Below are positions 1 through 11,702 of a stretch of 64,000 bases of DNA, in pieces. The notes under the pieces are model-generated. The model was given only the letters and a program-made list of their open reading frames with translations, was not told where the DNA came from and ran no database searches. How positions within the stretch are numbered: position 1 is the first letter of the stretch; each line of letters starts with the position of its first letter. Origin of the DNA: Mya arenaria (taxonomy: Eukaryota; Mollusca; Bivalvia; Myida; Myidae); assembly GCF_026914265.1 (NCBI RefSeq), contig NC_069126.1, positions 31,422,354 through 31,486,353 of the forward strand, given 5' to 3'. The translations under genes were made by a program, and so were the position numbers.

Positions 1-1059
1 GTTAATCAACATAATGCATGTGAGCATGTGCTTTAAAACATAGTAAAACATTAGTAAGTTTTAATAATGTCAAACTGTAATGTGGGAAAATGAGTTAAGA
101 TCGAGCTTGATATTTGACTTAAGTTTTTTCGTGATATTGGGGCCTGGTGTTTAGTCAGTTGATTTTTTTTATCATTTTCAGGCTTAAAATAAAATGAAAA
201 AATGCTTGTTCCAGTGTAAGATCTTAATATATTTTATCTCGTGAACACTTAAAGTTAAATTGACTTCATGTCCGTTATTTGTACTTTTAAAAGTCGTTTT
301 GCTGATCATTGAGTGAAAATTTCATTATAAAAAATATAGGTTGGTAATGTAATTATAGTTAATATGAGCATAAGGCCTGAAGCAAAATACGTCTGGTTTG
401 GGGTACCCGACCCTACCTACGAATTAGGCGCCAAACGTACCGCTTTTTTGAGTCCATTGGTTAAAAAATAGAATTGAAAATATATTAAACAGCTTAATAC
501 TGATATCTGATGATATACTGATTACTTTTACGCCATAACCCAATGATGACAATAAAGTTCTTACATAAAGCTTCATATATTTATATATAAATTACAGATA
601 AGCCTACCTACCTTACCTGTTTTTGAACAAGATGTTAGGCTAACCGCACCCTTTGTTTTAGGCCTAGGGTAGTACTGCTTAACGTATCCATCCTGGTCAT
701 TATAAAGGCCACATCTACAAAAATACTTTGTAATAAATCCACACAGATAAACTACCGACACGAACTAACTCATGTTTAAATAATTCTACTTAAGTTCAAG
801 GTGAAATGATTCATATCCGATTTTACAAATAATTGACGCAACCCCACATAGGAGCGTGGCTGTAATTTCCTGGAAAACGAAAGGAAAAGTATGGAAATTG
901 GATTTCGAAAATCTCCGTGTACGTGGATAACAAAATGAATATGGGATTCGTGTGGAAGGTTACTTTTAAAAGGTAACTTGTATGTGTTATATATTCAAGT
1001 CATTGGGCTGTATACCGAAAACGAAACTTGGTCGAATTGACATTAGTAATACTTGTAAA

Positions 1060-4000
1060 TATAAGGTTGCTATGAGCTGTAAACAATGGCTGGATTATTG
1101 AAAAAAACGCAGTCAGCACAATTGCCTGAGCTCCTTAATATGACGAATACATGGTTCGTTTGTTAACGAATTAACAGACAAAGAAGATATCAAGGTGAGA
1201 AATCACGTGTCAAAAATTTCAACGTTGCATCGTTCTACAAACTTCCGTCAAGTTGAAATTTTTGCGAAGGATTGCATCATTAAAATACAAGCAAATCTAA
1301 AATATTTGACACGTTTAGTAGCAGATTTTTGCATAATCTTTTATAGGGTAAGAACTATTTTCATATATTTTCTGTCAAAAACAGTTATTTAGTAGTTAAC
1401 GTCACTTCCGTGTTTGTTTTCAACGGTTGTAGCCCGTGATGACCCATGTGAGAACCCCTTTAGGTCACGTGATTACTCACCCTGGATACGTGCCGAGATA
1501 TGTGCCGCTGTTAACGACGTGACTGTCTCGTGTGCTAGAAGATATCTAGCGGTGGCAGTAAGAACATATATTGTGTGCACATACGCATATGCTTTAATGG
1601 AAAGGTTGGCAAACAAGGTATTTCAAGCACATGGCAAGAACGTCAAACGTTTCTTTATCGGAAATCAAGGTGAGGTAAGTGGTAGTCTGGTGACGGCCCA
1701 AGTGAGGTGGAATTCCTCACCTGAAGCGGTGAAGTTTACATTTGGCTATATTTTCGAGGAGGCGAAAACCATTGACTGGTTCATCATAACCTTTGGTCAC
1801 CCTAACACAGTCCAAGGCAAGCTCTGGAGGTTGTTCGGTTGAGAGAATGTTGATAGTGTGTCTCAGAATTGTGCATGTTCAGTGTTACAATAATTTGAAA
1901 ATGTTTAAAGAGATATTCAAACCAGTGGATCGGCGATAATGTAATAAGTTTTCATCTGAAGACATTTCTTGTTCATACCAGTGAACAAACTCCGAATGAT
2001 CTATGGAATGAGGTGCACTTGATCAAGTGCATTTACAGCTTTATTTTAACGCTGTACCGTTTTCTAAAGGCGGGTATTTGTCCCCACGTTCGACGTATTT
2101 GCGGTTAAGTTGAAGATACACAAACAATACAGTTGCAAACAGACGACGGCTTGGAAAGCAGCTTGGTGTTCAGATTCACAAATGCTTGGTCGCGTCTGAA
2201 TGGCTTGGGAGGCTTACTGTACCGACTCCCACAGGCTGGGTCGCGTCTGAACGGCTTGGGAGGTTTACTGTACCGACTCCCACAGGCTGGGTCGCGTCTG
2301 AATGGTTTGGGAGGCTTACTGTACCGACTCCCACAGGCTGGGTCGCGTCTGAATGGCTTGGGAGGCTTACTGTACCGACTCCCACAGGCTGGGTCGCGTC
2401 TGAATGGCTTGGGAGGCTTACTGTACCGACTCCCACAGGCTGGGTCGCGTCTGAACGGCTTGGGAGGCTTACTGTACCGACTCCCACAGGCTGGGTCGCG
2501 TCTGAACGGCTTGGGAGGCTTACTGTACCGACTCCCACAGGCTGGGTCGCGTCTGAACGGCTTGAGAGGCTTACTGTACCGACTGCCACAGGCTGGGTCG
2601 CGTCTGAACGGCTTGGGAGGCTTACTGTACCGACTCCCACAGGCTGGGTCGCGTCTGAACGGCTTGGGAGGTTTACTGTACCGACTCCCACAGGCTGGGT
2701 CGCGTCTGAATGGTTTGGGAGGCTTACTGTACCGACTCCTACAGGCTGGGTCGCGTCTGAATGGCTTGGGAGGCTTACTGTACCGACTCCCACAGGCTGG
2801 GTCGCGTCTGAACGGCTTGGGAGGCTTACTGTACCGACTCCCACAGGCTGGGTCGCGTCTGAACGGCTTGGGAGGCTTACTGTACCGACTCCCACAGGCT
2901 GGGTCGCGTCTGAACGGCTTGAGAGGCTTACTGTACCGACTGCCACAGGCTGGGTCGCGTCTGAACGGCTTGGGAGGCTTACTGTACCGACTCCCACAGG
3001 CTGGGTCGCGTCTGAACGGCTTGGGAGGCTTACTGTACCGACTCCCACAAGCTGGGTCGCGTCTGAACGGCTTGGGAGGCTTACTGTACCGACTCCCACA
3101 AGCTGGGTCGCGTCTGAACGGCTTGGGAGGCTTACTGTACCGACTTCCACAGGCTGGGTCGCGTCTGAACGGCTTGGGAGGCTTACTGTACCGACTTCCA
3201 CAGGCTGGGTCGCGTCTGAATGGCTTGGGAGGCTTACTGTACCGACTTCCACAGGCTGGGTCGCGTCTGAATGGCTTGGTCGCGTCTGAATGGCTTGGGA
3301 GGCTTACTGTACCGACTCCCACAGGCTGGGTCGCGTCTGAATGGCTTGGGAGGCTTACTGTACCGACCTCCACAGGCTGGGTCGCGTCTGAATGGCTTGG
3401 GAGGCTTACTGTACCAATTCCCACAGGCTGGGTCGCGTCTGAATGGCTTGGGAGGGTTACTGTACCGACTCCAACAAGCTGTGTCGTGTCTGAATGGCTT
3501 GGGAGGCACTGTACCGATTCCCACAGGCTGGGTCGCGTCTAAACGGTTTGGGAGGCTTACTGTACCGACTCCCACAAGCTGGGTCGCGTCTGAACGGCTT
3601 GAGAGGCTTACTATACCGACTCCCACAGGCTGGGTCGCGTCTGAATGGCTTGGGAGGCTTACTGTACCGACTCCAACAAGCTGGGTCTCGTCTGAATGGC
3701 TTGGGAGGCTTACTGTACCGACTCCCACAGGCTGGGTCGAGTCTGAATGGCTTGGGAGGCTTACTGTACCGACTCCCACAAGCTGGGTCTCGTCTGAACG
3801 GCTTGAGAGGCTTACTATACCGATTCCCACAGGCTGGGTCGCGTCTGAACGGCTTGGGAGGCTTACTGTACCGATTCCCACAGGCTGGGTCGCGTCTGAA
3901 TGGCTTGGGAGGCTTACTGTACCGACTCCCACAAGCTGGGTCTCGTCTGGACGGCTTGGGAGGTTTACTGTACCGATCCCCACAAGCTGGGTCGAGTCTG

Positions 4001-4600
4001 AACGGCTTGGGAGGCTTACTGTACCGACTCCCACAAGCTGGGTCTCGTCTGGACGGCTTGGGAGGCTTACTGTACCGATCCCCACAGGCTGGGTCGAGTC
4101 TGAACGGTTTGGGAGGCTTACTATACCGACTCCCACAAGCTGGGTCGCGTCTGAACGGCTTGGGAGGCTTACTGTACCGACTGCCACAGGCTGGGTCGCG
4201 TCTGAACGGCTTGGGAGGCTTACTGTACCGACTTCCACAGGCTGGGTCGCGTCTGAATGGCTTGGTCGCGTCTGAATAGCTTGGGAGGCTTACTGTACCG
4301 ACTCCCACAGTCTTGGTCGCGTCTGAACGGCTTGGGAGGCTTACTGTACCGACTCCCACAGGCTGGGCCGCGTCTGAACGGTTTGAAAAAGCTAATTGTA
4401 CCGACAAAATTGACGTTAATTGGCATCTCAACGGTTTGGAAAACTTATTGTACCGACTTCCATAGGTTCGGTCGCATCTGACGTGCTTGGATACCACGGG
4501 AATACACTGGCTTGGGGAGCTTCCTTTTCGTTATCAGCACGAAAACGTTCCTGGTAAACTAAATGATTTACAAACGGTGAGTTTAGTTGTTCTGTCAAAT
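1060..4600 (+). pseudogene. cGAS-like/Mab-21 pseudogene, copy A
   Basis: A broken relative of the intact gene at 33108-34382. Shared pieces appear in order: 5' flank (about 1060-1135 matches 32820-32910), the stretch around TYAYALMERLANKVFQAHGK (1585-1637), then EEAKTIDWFII (from about 1759), 3' coding DNA to about 2150, and a C-terminal piece near 4500 matching the parent's GEFPSRYQRHK region. About 145 codons are absent between the parent's residues 72 and 219, including the DVD metal-binding motif and the third catalytic Asp. Several frames are disrupted, so no nucleotidyltransferase can be made. A 51-bp array interrupts the 3' coding part. An extra stretch of about 300 bp near 1185-1480 has no match in the parent coding sequence. 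Identification rests on direct comparison within the window. Confidence 0.85.
2186..4490 (+). repeat. 51-bp minisatellite derived from a cGAS-like gene, array A
   Basis: About 43 units of 51 bp. Read on the + strand in the parent's frame each unit gives LGGLLYRLPQAGSRLNG (17 codons). The unit corresponds base for base to one segment of the intact cGAS-like gene (34197-34247, DGLENLIYRLPEVGARL). The array sits exactly where that segment belongs in the pseudogene, and its last unit (about 4430-4480) is the least changed, still starting GGTTTGGAAAACTTATTG. A seven-unit block is repeated at a 357-bp spacing (variant CTTGAGAGG at 2561 and 2918). Because 51 is a multiple of three, long open frames exist on both strands; they are artefacts of the repeat. 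Confidence 0.95.
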
Positions 4601-5750
4601 TAATCATTTTCTTTGTATAATCTGATAAAAAGTAGATGCACAAAATGTAATGCATACTTTTTTTAGTATAATAGTTATTTTCTTTGTAAAATATTTGTTG
4701 TGAATCGATTCAGTAATTTACTGTTAATTATTTTAATACTAAAGACGTTTTGTGTATTTTTTTTATTCCAAGTCATAAATGTTTTTGATGTAATTGTTAT
4801 TGGCCATTATGATATATTTATGATGATGTCGATTTTATATTGAAAATATGCTCGTATATTTTTTTAATGTTATTTTGTCTAAAAATGAAACCATTATAAA
4901 TTGTGCATACAGAAAGATCTGCCTCTGGTTTAAATGTTGAGTTTACAATTTGGTCTGATCCTCAAATGTTAATACATTTCATTTGTTTGTGATAATTAGA
5001 ATGACAGTGTCGTGTCAAGTAAGTTTTCTTCTTCTTCATGTATAAGTGGCACTGACTGGTGTCCCATAAAGATGCACTATTACTCCCAAATGAAATTTAC
5101 CATAGTTAATTCAATTGTTTAAATTTACCAAAAAGGATTAATAAATGTCGAAAACAATGGTTCTTATGAAGGATACTGTGTATAATTGTAAAAAAATGTG
5201 CAGAAAAAAACGGATTTTTTACCTTATGAGACGATAGAAGATCACAGTAAATCTTATAGCATTCACCAATCATTTAATATTTTTGCGTTTTCAGCTATTA
5301 AATACACATTATAAACTTGTTATCAGTAATTAATATTTCCCATGAATGCATTATTAAGTAAGTAGTTGAAGGTATATCACTCAAAATTAACGTTTGTTAT
5401 ACATGTGTATGTATTGATTTTAAATAAGAGTGTCACTTTAAATATTTCTAATAGTTTCCTAACGTATGTTCATTTCCTAAAAAGTTAATTGTCAATTTAA
5501 AGGAAAATTATAGATGTTTTCATCAATAACGAACATGTTTTCAATAAAGTTAAGTCCATGAACAAAAAGTATATAAAGTAAAGTGAAAAATATGCACTAA
5601 GGTAAAAGTGATGTAAAGTGAATTTAATTCACTCCTTATCATATTTTAATATGTCATTACGAAGATAACGTGGTTTAAACAGTGTCTATCTACCCGATAC
5701 CCGTTATATAGAAGACGATCATAAAAGATATAAGTTATTAATAAATCAAT
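4600..5750. other. AT-rich flank within copy A
   Basis: No gene seen. The stretch is the 3' flank of the Mab-21 pseudogene: 4900-4985 (with CAATTTGGTCTGATCCTC) matches DNA 3' of the intact gene at 34975-35010. The part next to 5751 is presumably the 5' region of the duplicated signal-peptide exon; TATA-like AT runs are present, but no promoter element can be assigned. Confidence 0.5.
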
Positions 5751-5811
5751 ATGAATTATTTATTTGTCTCAGTGTTTCTGATTTTATCATGGATTAATGT
5801 AGTAGCATGTG
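5751..5811 (+). other. duplicated signal-peptide exon (extra copy of exon 1 of the VWA-like receptor gene)
   Basis: ATG followed by 20 codons reading MNYLFVSVFLILSWINVVAC and one further base, then a consensus donor GTAAGT at 5812. It matches exon 1 of the receptor gene at 11703-11763, as does the surrounding DNA. It could act as an alternative first exon splicing to 15607 in the same phase, or be a stranded duplicate. From 5812 to 6499 there is only duplicated non-coding DNA. Confidence 0.75.
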
Positions 5812-6499
5812 GTAAGTGCACATAAATTATGCTTATAATCCTCTTGCAATCTCAGAGGGAACTGGTTCAACAGGTATTGGAATCCCACGATGACATCTCC
5901 CTGTCCTTGTTTGATTAGCACACAATCGTAGCTAGCAAAAACACATATATAGTTTGTTAAGTCTTAACGATATTAAATATTCGTGTTTGAAAATGTTGAC
6001 ATACACTTGTTGTTTTGTTTTATTGAATTATTTCAAACAAAAGCAAATTAGGGATTCCTTGGATACTTATAATTAGCAGAGTTGGGATTCCTTTGGTAAA
6101 ACCGATATGATGTAATGATCATATAAATTTGTAGAACAAAAACTGCAACATTAAACCTTAATGAATTAAATTTTGGCGGAGCGATCGAGTGAGGCAAGCG
6201 AAGCGAGTGAGCATTTCGTATTCATTTAGAATTTTACTAAATATGTTATAAACGTCCTAGGTTGTATGGAAGAGGGAACTCTGAAATAGTGATGTAGTAT
6301 TTTAACGATTAAGCGTGGTACTAATTAAAGGCCGATACATGAAGGTTATATTATAAATTGATATTGTTAACACGACAAGATTTTAAAATTATAAGAATAC
6401 AACCTACATTTTCAGCCAATGAAATTGCAGATAGACAATCATTAGTACTAGACTTAATCATTAAGAATTTTAAGAATTTGTTTAAAGATCCGCCTTCTG

Positions 6500-7114
6500 T
6501 GAGGTGAGGGCGCATAATTTTAACGATGACGTTATGTGAGCAACATTTGTGCGCGCTTGTCGGAATGGGGCTAGTAGACACCAGAGGATTCAATTGCTGA
6601 AAATGTATGACATCGCTTACGATACTTATGTGAAACAGAAACAAGCTCAGTAGCAAATTAGTTTAAACACAAATCCGGTTTAATGGCACTGGGTAAACGC
6701 CAAAGACATAGAACACAAAAAAAAAAAAAAAAAACACAAACAAGAAACATGGCAGAACAGCACAAAACTCCATAAACAGCACAGTGAATACATACTATAT
6801 ATATATAAAAACTAGGTATGTTTATCAAGGATTGTTAGGTACCGCCTTGGAACGGTCAGTAAAATGTAAATTAATACGACACATGCATCTTTGGCAGTTT
6901 TTGCGCATTTTTCAAATTCGAAATTTACTTGGGTTGTCTACCAATGGGAAACCTGGTGCGCTATTTTCAATCGGGGAACACAGATGAGACAGCAACATGA
7001 TTAATGCGTTTATTAATTTAATCATGTAAATTGATGCATTATCGGCCTCGTACTAGCTCGCATTGACCATTCTAGGCTTGTTTTGAGGAAATACTGTATT
7101 TGCCGATTTTAGAC
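6500..7114. other. unique spacer between the two duplicons
   Basis: About 615 bp that separates the direct repeats and has no partner in the window. It contains a poly-A run near 6717-6734. No gene or element was recognised, and the short open frames here show no family features. Confidence 0.5.
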
Positions 7115-8062
7115 CATCTGATGTTAAGTCAGTTTTTTTTCCTTTTCAGGCTTATGAAAAAAAAAAACGAATCAAATGTTTGTTCCAGTGTAAAATCTCA
7201 TTATTTTACCTCATGACACCAAAAGTTAAATTGACTTCAAATCTTTAATCTGCACTTTTATTGGTCGTCTTTGCTGACCCTTAAGAGAAAATTTAATTGT
7301 CATTAAAATATAATGATTGTGTTATTATAATAAATGTTAGCCTACGGCTTAAAAAGAAATACATCTGGTTTGGGGTTACCAACCCTACCTACGAATTAGG
7401 CGCCAAACTTACTGTTTTTTGAGTCCGTTGGAAAAAAAATAGAATTAAAAATATATTAAAAATATATATGCATGTTTTAATGTTGTTAAAAAGCTTTATA
7501 CTGATAAATACTGATATATTGATTACTTTTACGCGATAAAGCAATGATGACAATAAAGTTCTTACATAAAGCTTCATATATGTATATATAAATTACAGAT
7601 AAGCCTACCTACCTTACCTGTTTTTGAACAAGATGTTACGCTAACCACACCCTTTGTTTGAGGCCTAGGGTAGTACTGCTAAACGTTTCCATTCCGGTCA
7701 TTATAAAGGCCACATCTACAAAAATACTTTGTAATAAATCCACACAGATAAACTACCGACACGAACTAACTCATGTTTAAATAATTCTACTTAAGTTCAA
7801 GGTGAAATGATTAATATCCGATTTTACAAATAATTGACGCAACCCCACATAGGAGCGTGGCTGTAATTTCCTGGAAAACGAAAGGAAAAGTATGGAAATT
7901 GGATTTCGAAAATCTCCGTGTACGTGGATAACAAAATGAATATGGGATTCGTGTGGAAGGTTACTTTTAAAAGGTAACTTGTATGTGTTATATATTCAAG
8001 GCATTGAGCTGTATACCGAAAACGAAACTTGGTCGAATTGACATTAGTAATACTTGTAAATA

Positions 8063-10560
8063 TAAGGTTGCTATGAGCTGTAAACAATGGCTGGATTATT
8101 GAAAAAAAACCGCAGTCAGCACAATTGCCTGAGCTTCTTAATATGACGAATACATGGTTCGTTTGTTAACGAATTAACAGACAAAGAAGATATCAAGGTG
8201 AGAAATCACGTGTCAAAAATTTCAACGTTGCATCGTTCTACAAACTTCCGTCAAGTTGAAATTTTTGCGAAGGATTGCATCATTAAAATACAAGCAAATC
8301 TAAAATATTTGACACGTTTAGTAGCAGATTTTTGCATAATCTTTTATAGGGTAAGAACTATTTTCATTTATTTTCTGTCAAAAACAGTTATTTAGTAGTT
8401 AACGTCACTTCCGTGTTTGTTTTCAACGGTTGTAGCCCGTGATGACCCATGTGAGAACCCCTTTAGGTCACGTGATTACTCACCCTGGATACGTGCCGAG
8501 ATATGTGCCGCTGTTAACGACGTGACTGTCTCGTGTGCTAGAAGATATCTAGCGGTGGCAGTAAGAACATATATTGTGTGCACATACGCATATGCTTTAA
8601 TGGAAAGGTTGGCAAACAAGGTATTTCAAGCACATGGCAAGAACGTCAAACGTTTCTTTATCGGAAATCAAGGTGAGGGAAGTGGTAGTCTGGTGACGGC
8701 CCAAGTGAGGTGGAATTCCTCACCTGAAGCGGTGAAGTTTACATTTGGCTATATATTCGAGGAGGCGAAAACCATTGACTGGTTCATCATAACCTTTGGT
8801 CACCCTAACACAGTCCAAGGCAAGCTCTGGAGGTTGTTCGGTTGAGAGAATGTTGATAGTGTGTCTCAGAATTGTGCATGTTAAGTGTTACAATAATTTG
8901 AAAATGTTTAAAGAGATATTCAAACCAGTGGATCGGCGATAATGTAATAAGTTTTCATCTGAAGACATTTCTTGTTCATACCAGTGAACAAACTCCGAAT
9001 GATCTATGGAATGAGGTGCACTTGATCAAGTGCATTTACAGCTTTATTTTAACGCTGTGCCGTTTTCTAATGGCGGGTATTTGTCCCCACGTTCGACGTA
9101 TTTGCGGTTAAGTTGAAGATACACAAACAATACAGTTGCAAACAGACGACGGCTTGGAAAGCAGCTTGGTGTTCAGATTCACAAATGCTTGGTCGCGTCT
9201 GAATGGCTTGGGAGGCTGGGTCGCGTCTGAACGGTTTGGGAGGCTTACTGTACCGACTCCCACAGGCTGGGTCGCGTCTGAAAGGCTTGGGAGGCTTACT
9301 GTACCGACTCCCACAGGCTGGGTCGCGTCTGAATGGCTTGGGAGGCTTACTGTACCGACTCCCACAGTCTGGGTCGCGTCTGAATGGCTTGGGAGGCTTA
9401 CTGTACCGACTCCCACAGGCTGGGTCGCGTCTGAACGGCTTGGGAGGCTTACTGTACCGACTCCCACAGGCTGGGTCGCGTCTGAACGGCTTGGGAGGCT
9501 TACTGTACCGACTCCCACAGGCTGGGTCGCGTCTGAACGGCTTGGGAGGCTTACTGTACCGACTCCCACAGGCTGGGTCGCGTCTGAACGGCTTGGGAGG
9601 CTTACTGTACCGACTCCCACAGGCTGGGTCGCGTCTGAACGGCTTGGGAGGCTTACTGTACCGACTCCCACAGGCTGGGTCGCGTCTGAACGGCTTGGGA
9701 GGCTTACTGTACCGACTTCCACAGGCTGGGTCGCGTCTGAATAGCTTGGGAGGCTTACTGTACCGACTCCCACAGGCTTGGTCGCGTCTGAACGGCTTGG
9801 GAGGCTTACTGTACCGACTCCCACAGGCTTGGTCGCGTCTGAACGGCTTGGGAGGCTTACTGTACCGACTCCCACAGGCTTGGTCGCGTCTGAACGGCTT
9901 GGGAGGCTTACTGTACCGACTCCCACAGGCTTGGTCGCGTCTGAATGGCTTGGGAGGCTGGGTCGCGTCTGGACGGCTTGGGAGGCTTACTGTACCGACT
10001 TCCACAGGCTGGGTCGCGTCTGAATAGCTTGGGAGGCTTACTGTACCGACTCCCACAGGCTTGGTCGCGTCTGAACGGCTTGGGAGGCTTACTGTACCGA
10101 CTCCCACAGGCTTGGTCGCGTCTGAACGGCTTGGGAGGCTTACTGTACCGACTTCCACAGGCTTGGTCGCGTCTGAACGGCTTGGGAGGCTTACTGTACC
10201 GACTCCCACAGGCTTGGTCGCGTCTGAACGGCTTGGGAGGCTTACTGTACCGACTCCCACAAGCTGGGTCTCGTCTGAACGGCTTGGGAGGCTTACTGTA
10301 CCGACTCCCACAGGCTGGGCCGCGTCTGAACGGTTTGAAAAAGCTAATTGTACCGACAAAATTGACGTTAATTGGCATCTCAACGGTTTGGAAAACTTAT
10401 TGTACCGACTTCCATAGGTTCGGTCGCATCTGACGTGCTTGGATACCACGGGAATACACTGGCTTGGGGAGCTTCCTTTTCGTTATCAGCACGAAAACGT
10501 TCCTGGTAAACTAAATGATTTACAAACGGTGAGTTTAGTTGTTCTGTCAAATTAATCATT
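8063..10560 (+). pseudogene. cGAS-like/Mab-21 pseudogene, copy B
   Basis: Near-identical partner of the pseudogene in copy A, with the same internal loss of the catalytic region, the same disrupted frames and the same minisatellite invasion. Defects shared by both copies predate the segmental duplication. The best-preserved pieces are 8588-8705 (matching the parent near TYALMEKLNNEV and VGSQREGS) and 8755-8800 (EEAKTIDWFII). No functional product is expected. Confidence 0.85.
9190..10442 (+). repeat. 51-bp minisatellite derived from a cGAS-like gene, array B
   Basis: About 22 units of the same 51-bp repeat as array A. Two shortened units, where GGGAGGCTGGGTCGCGTC joins directly, occur near 9208 and 9950 and mark internal unit deletions or a block duplication. 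The last, least changed unit (about 10380-10440) again resembles the parental codons. The array differs from A mainly in unit number and order, while the flanks are almost identical, so it has changed in length since the duplication. Confidence 0.95.
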
Positions 10561-11702
10561 TTCTTTGTATAATCTGATAAAAAGTAGATGCACAAAATGT
10601 AATGCATACTTTTTTTAGTATAATAGTTATTTTCTTTGTAAAATATTTGTTGTGAATCGATTCAGTAATTTACTGTTAATTATTTTAATACTAAAGACGT
10701 TTTGTGTATTTTTTTTATTCCAAGTCATAAATGTTTTTGATGTAATTGTTATTGGCCATTATGATATATTTATGATGATGTCGATTTTATATTGAAAATA
10801 TGCTCGTATATTTTTTTAATGTTATTTTGTCTAAAAATGAAACCATTATAAATTGTGCATACAGAAAGATCTGCCTCTGGTTTAAATGTTGAGTTTACAA
10901 TTTGGTCTGATCCTCAAATGTTAATACATTTCATTTGTTTGTGATAATTAGAATGACAGTGTCGTGTCAAGTAAGTTTTCTTCTTCTTCATGTATAAGTG
11001 GCACTGACTGGTGTCCCATAAAGATGCACTATTACTCCCAAATGAAATTTACCATAGTTAATTCAATTGTTTAAATTTACCAAAAAGGATTAATAAATGT
11101 CGAAAACAATGGTTCTTATGAAGGATACTGTGTATAATTGTAAAAAAATGTGCAGAAAAAAACGGATTTTTTACCTTATGAGACGATAGAAGATCACAGT
11201 AAATCTTATAGCATTCACCAATCATTTAATATTTTTGCGTTTTCAGCTATTAAATACACATTATAAACTTGTTATCAGTAATTAATATTTCCCATGAATG
11301 CATTATTAAGTAAGTAGTTGAAGGTATATCACTCAAAATTAACGTTTGTTATACATGTGTATGTATTGATTTTAAATAAGAGTGTCACTTTAAATATTTC
11401 TAATAGTTTCCTAACGTATGTTCATTTCCTAAAAAGTTAATTGTCAATTTAAAGGAAAATTATAGATGTTTTCATCAATAACGAACATGTTTTCAATAAA
11501 GTTAAGTCCATGAACAAAAAGTATATAAAGTAAAGTGAAAAATATGCACTAAGGTAAAAGTGATGTAAAGTGAATTTAATTCACTCCTTATCATATTTTA
11601 ATATGTCATTACGAAGATAACGTGGTTTAAACAGTGTCTATCTACCCGATACCCGTTATATAGAAGACGATCATAAAAGATATAAGTTATTAATAAATCA
11701 AT

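Larger units (their letters stand above)
140..6499. repeat. segmental duplication, copy A
   Basis: This block is repeated in direct orientation at 7115-12451. The two copies share, in order, a 5' flank, a Mab-21 pseudogene, a 51-bp minisatellite, about 1.3 kb of AT-rich flank, a signal-peptide exon and a tail. Homology stops abruptly after GATCCGCCTTCTG (ends at 6499 and 12451). Pairwise offset is about 7003 before the minisatellite and 5952 after it, so most of the length difference is array length. Identity rises from roughly 80-85% (140-545) through about 93% (560-760) to nearly complete from 780 on. The first 140 bases of the window have no partner and hold nothing recognisable. Confidence 0.95.

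Noticed and set aside
2105-4497. Open frames of 261-469 codons on both strands
   Set aside because: They consist only of the 51-bp repeat read in several frames; the period is a multiple of three, so frames stay open without selection.
9067-10449. Open frames of 156-460 codons with an RRDPACGSRYSKPPKPF repeat
   Set aside because: Same repeat artefact in array B, antisense to the parental reading direction.
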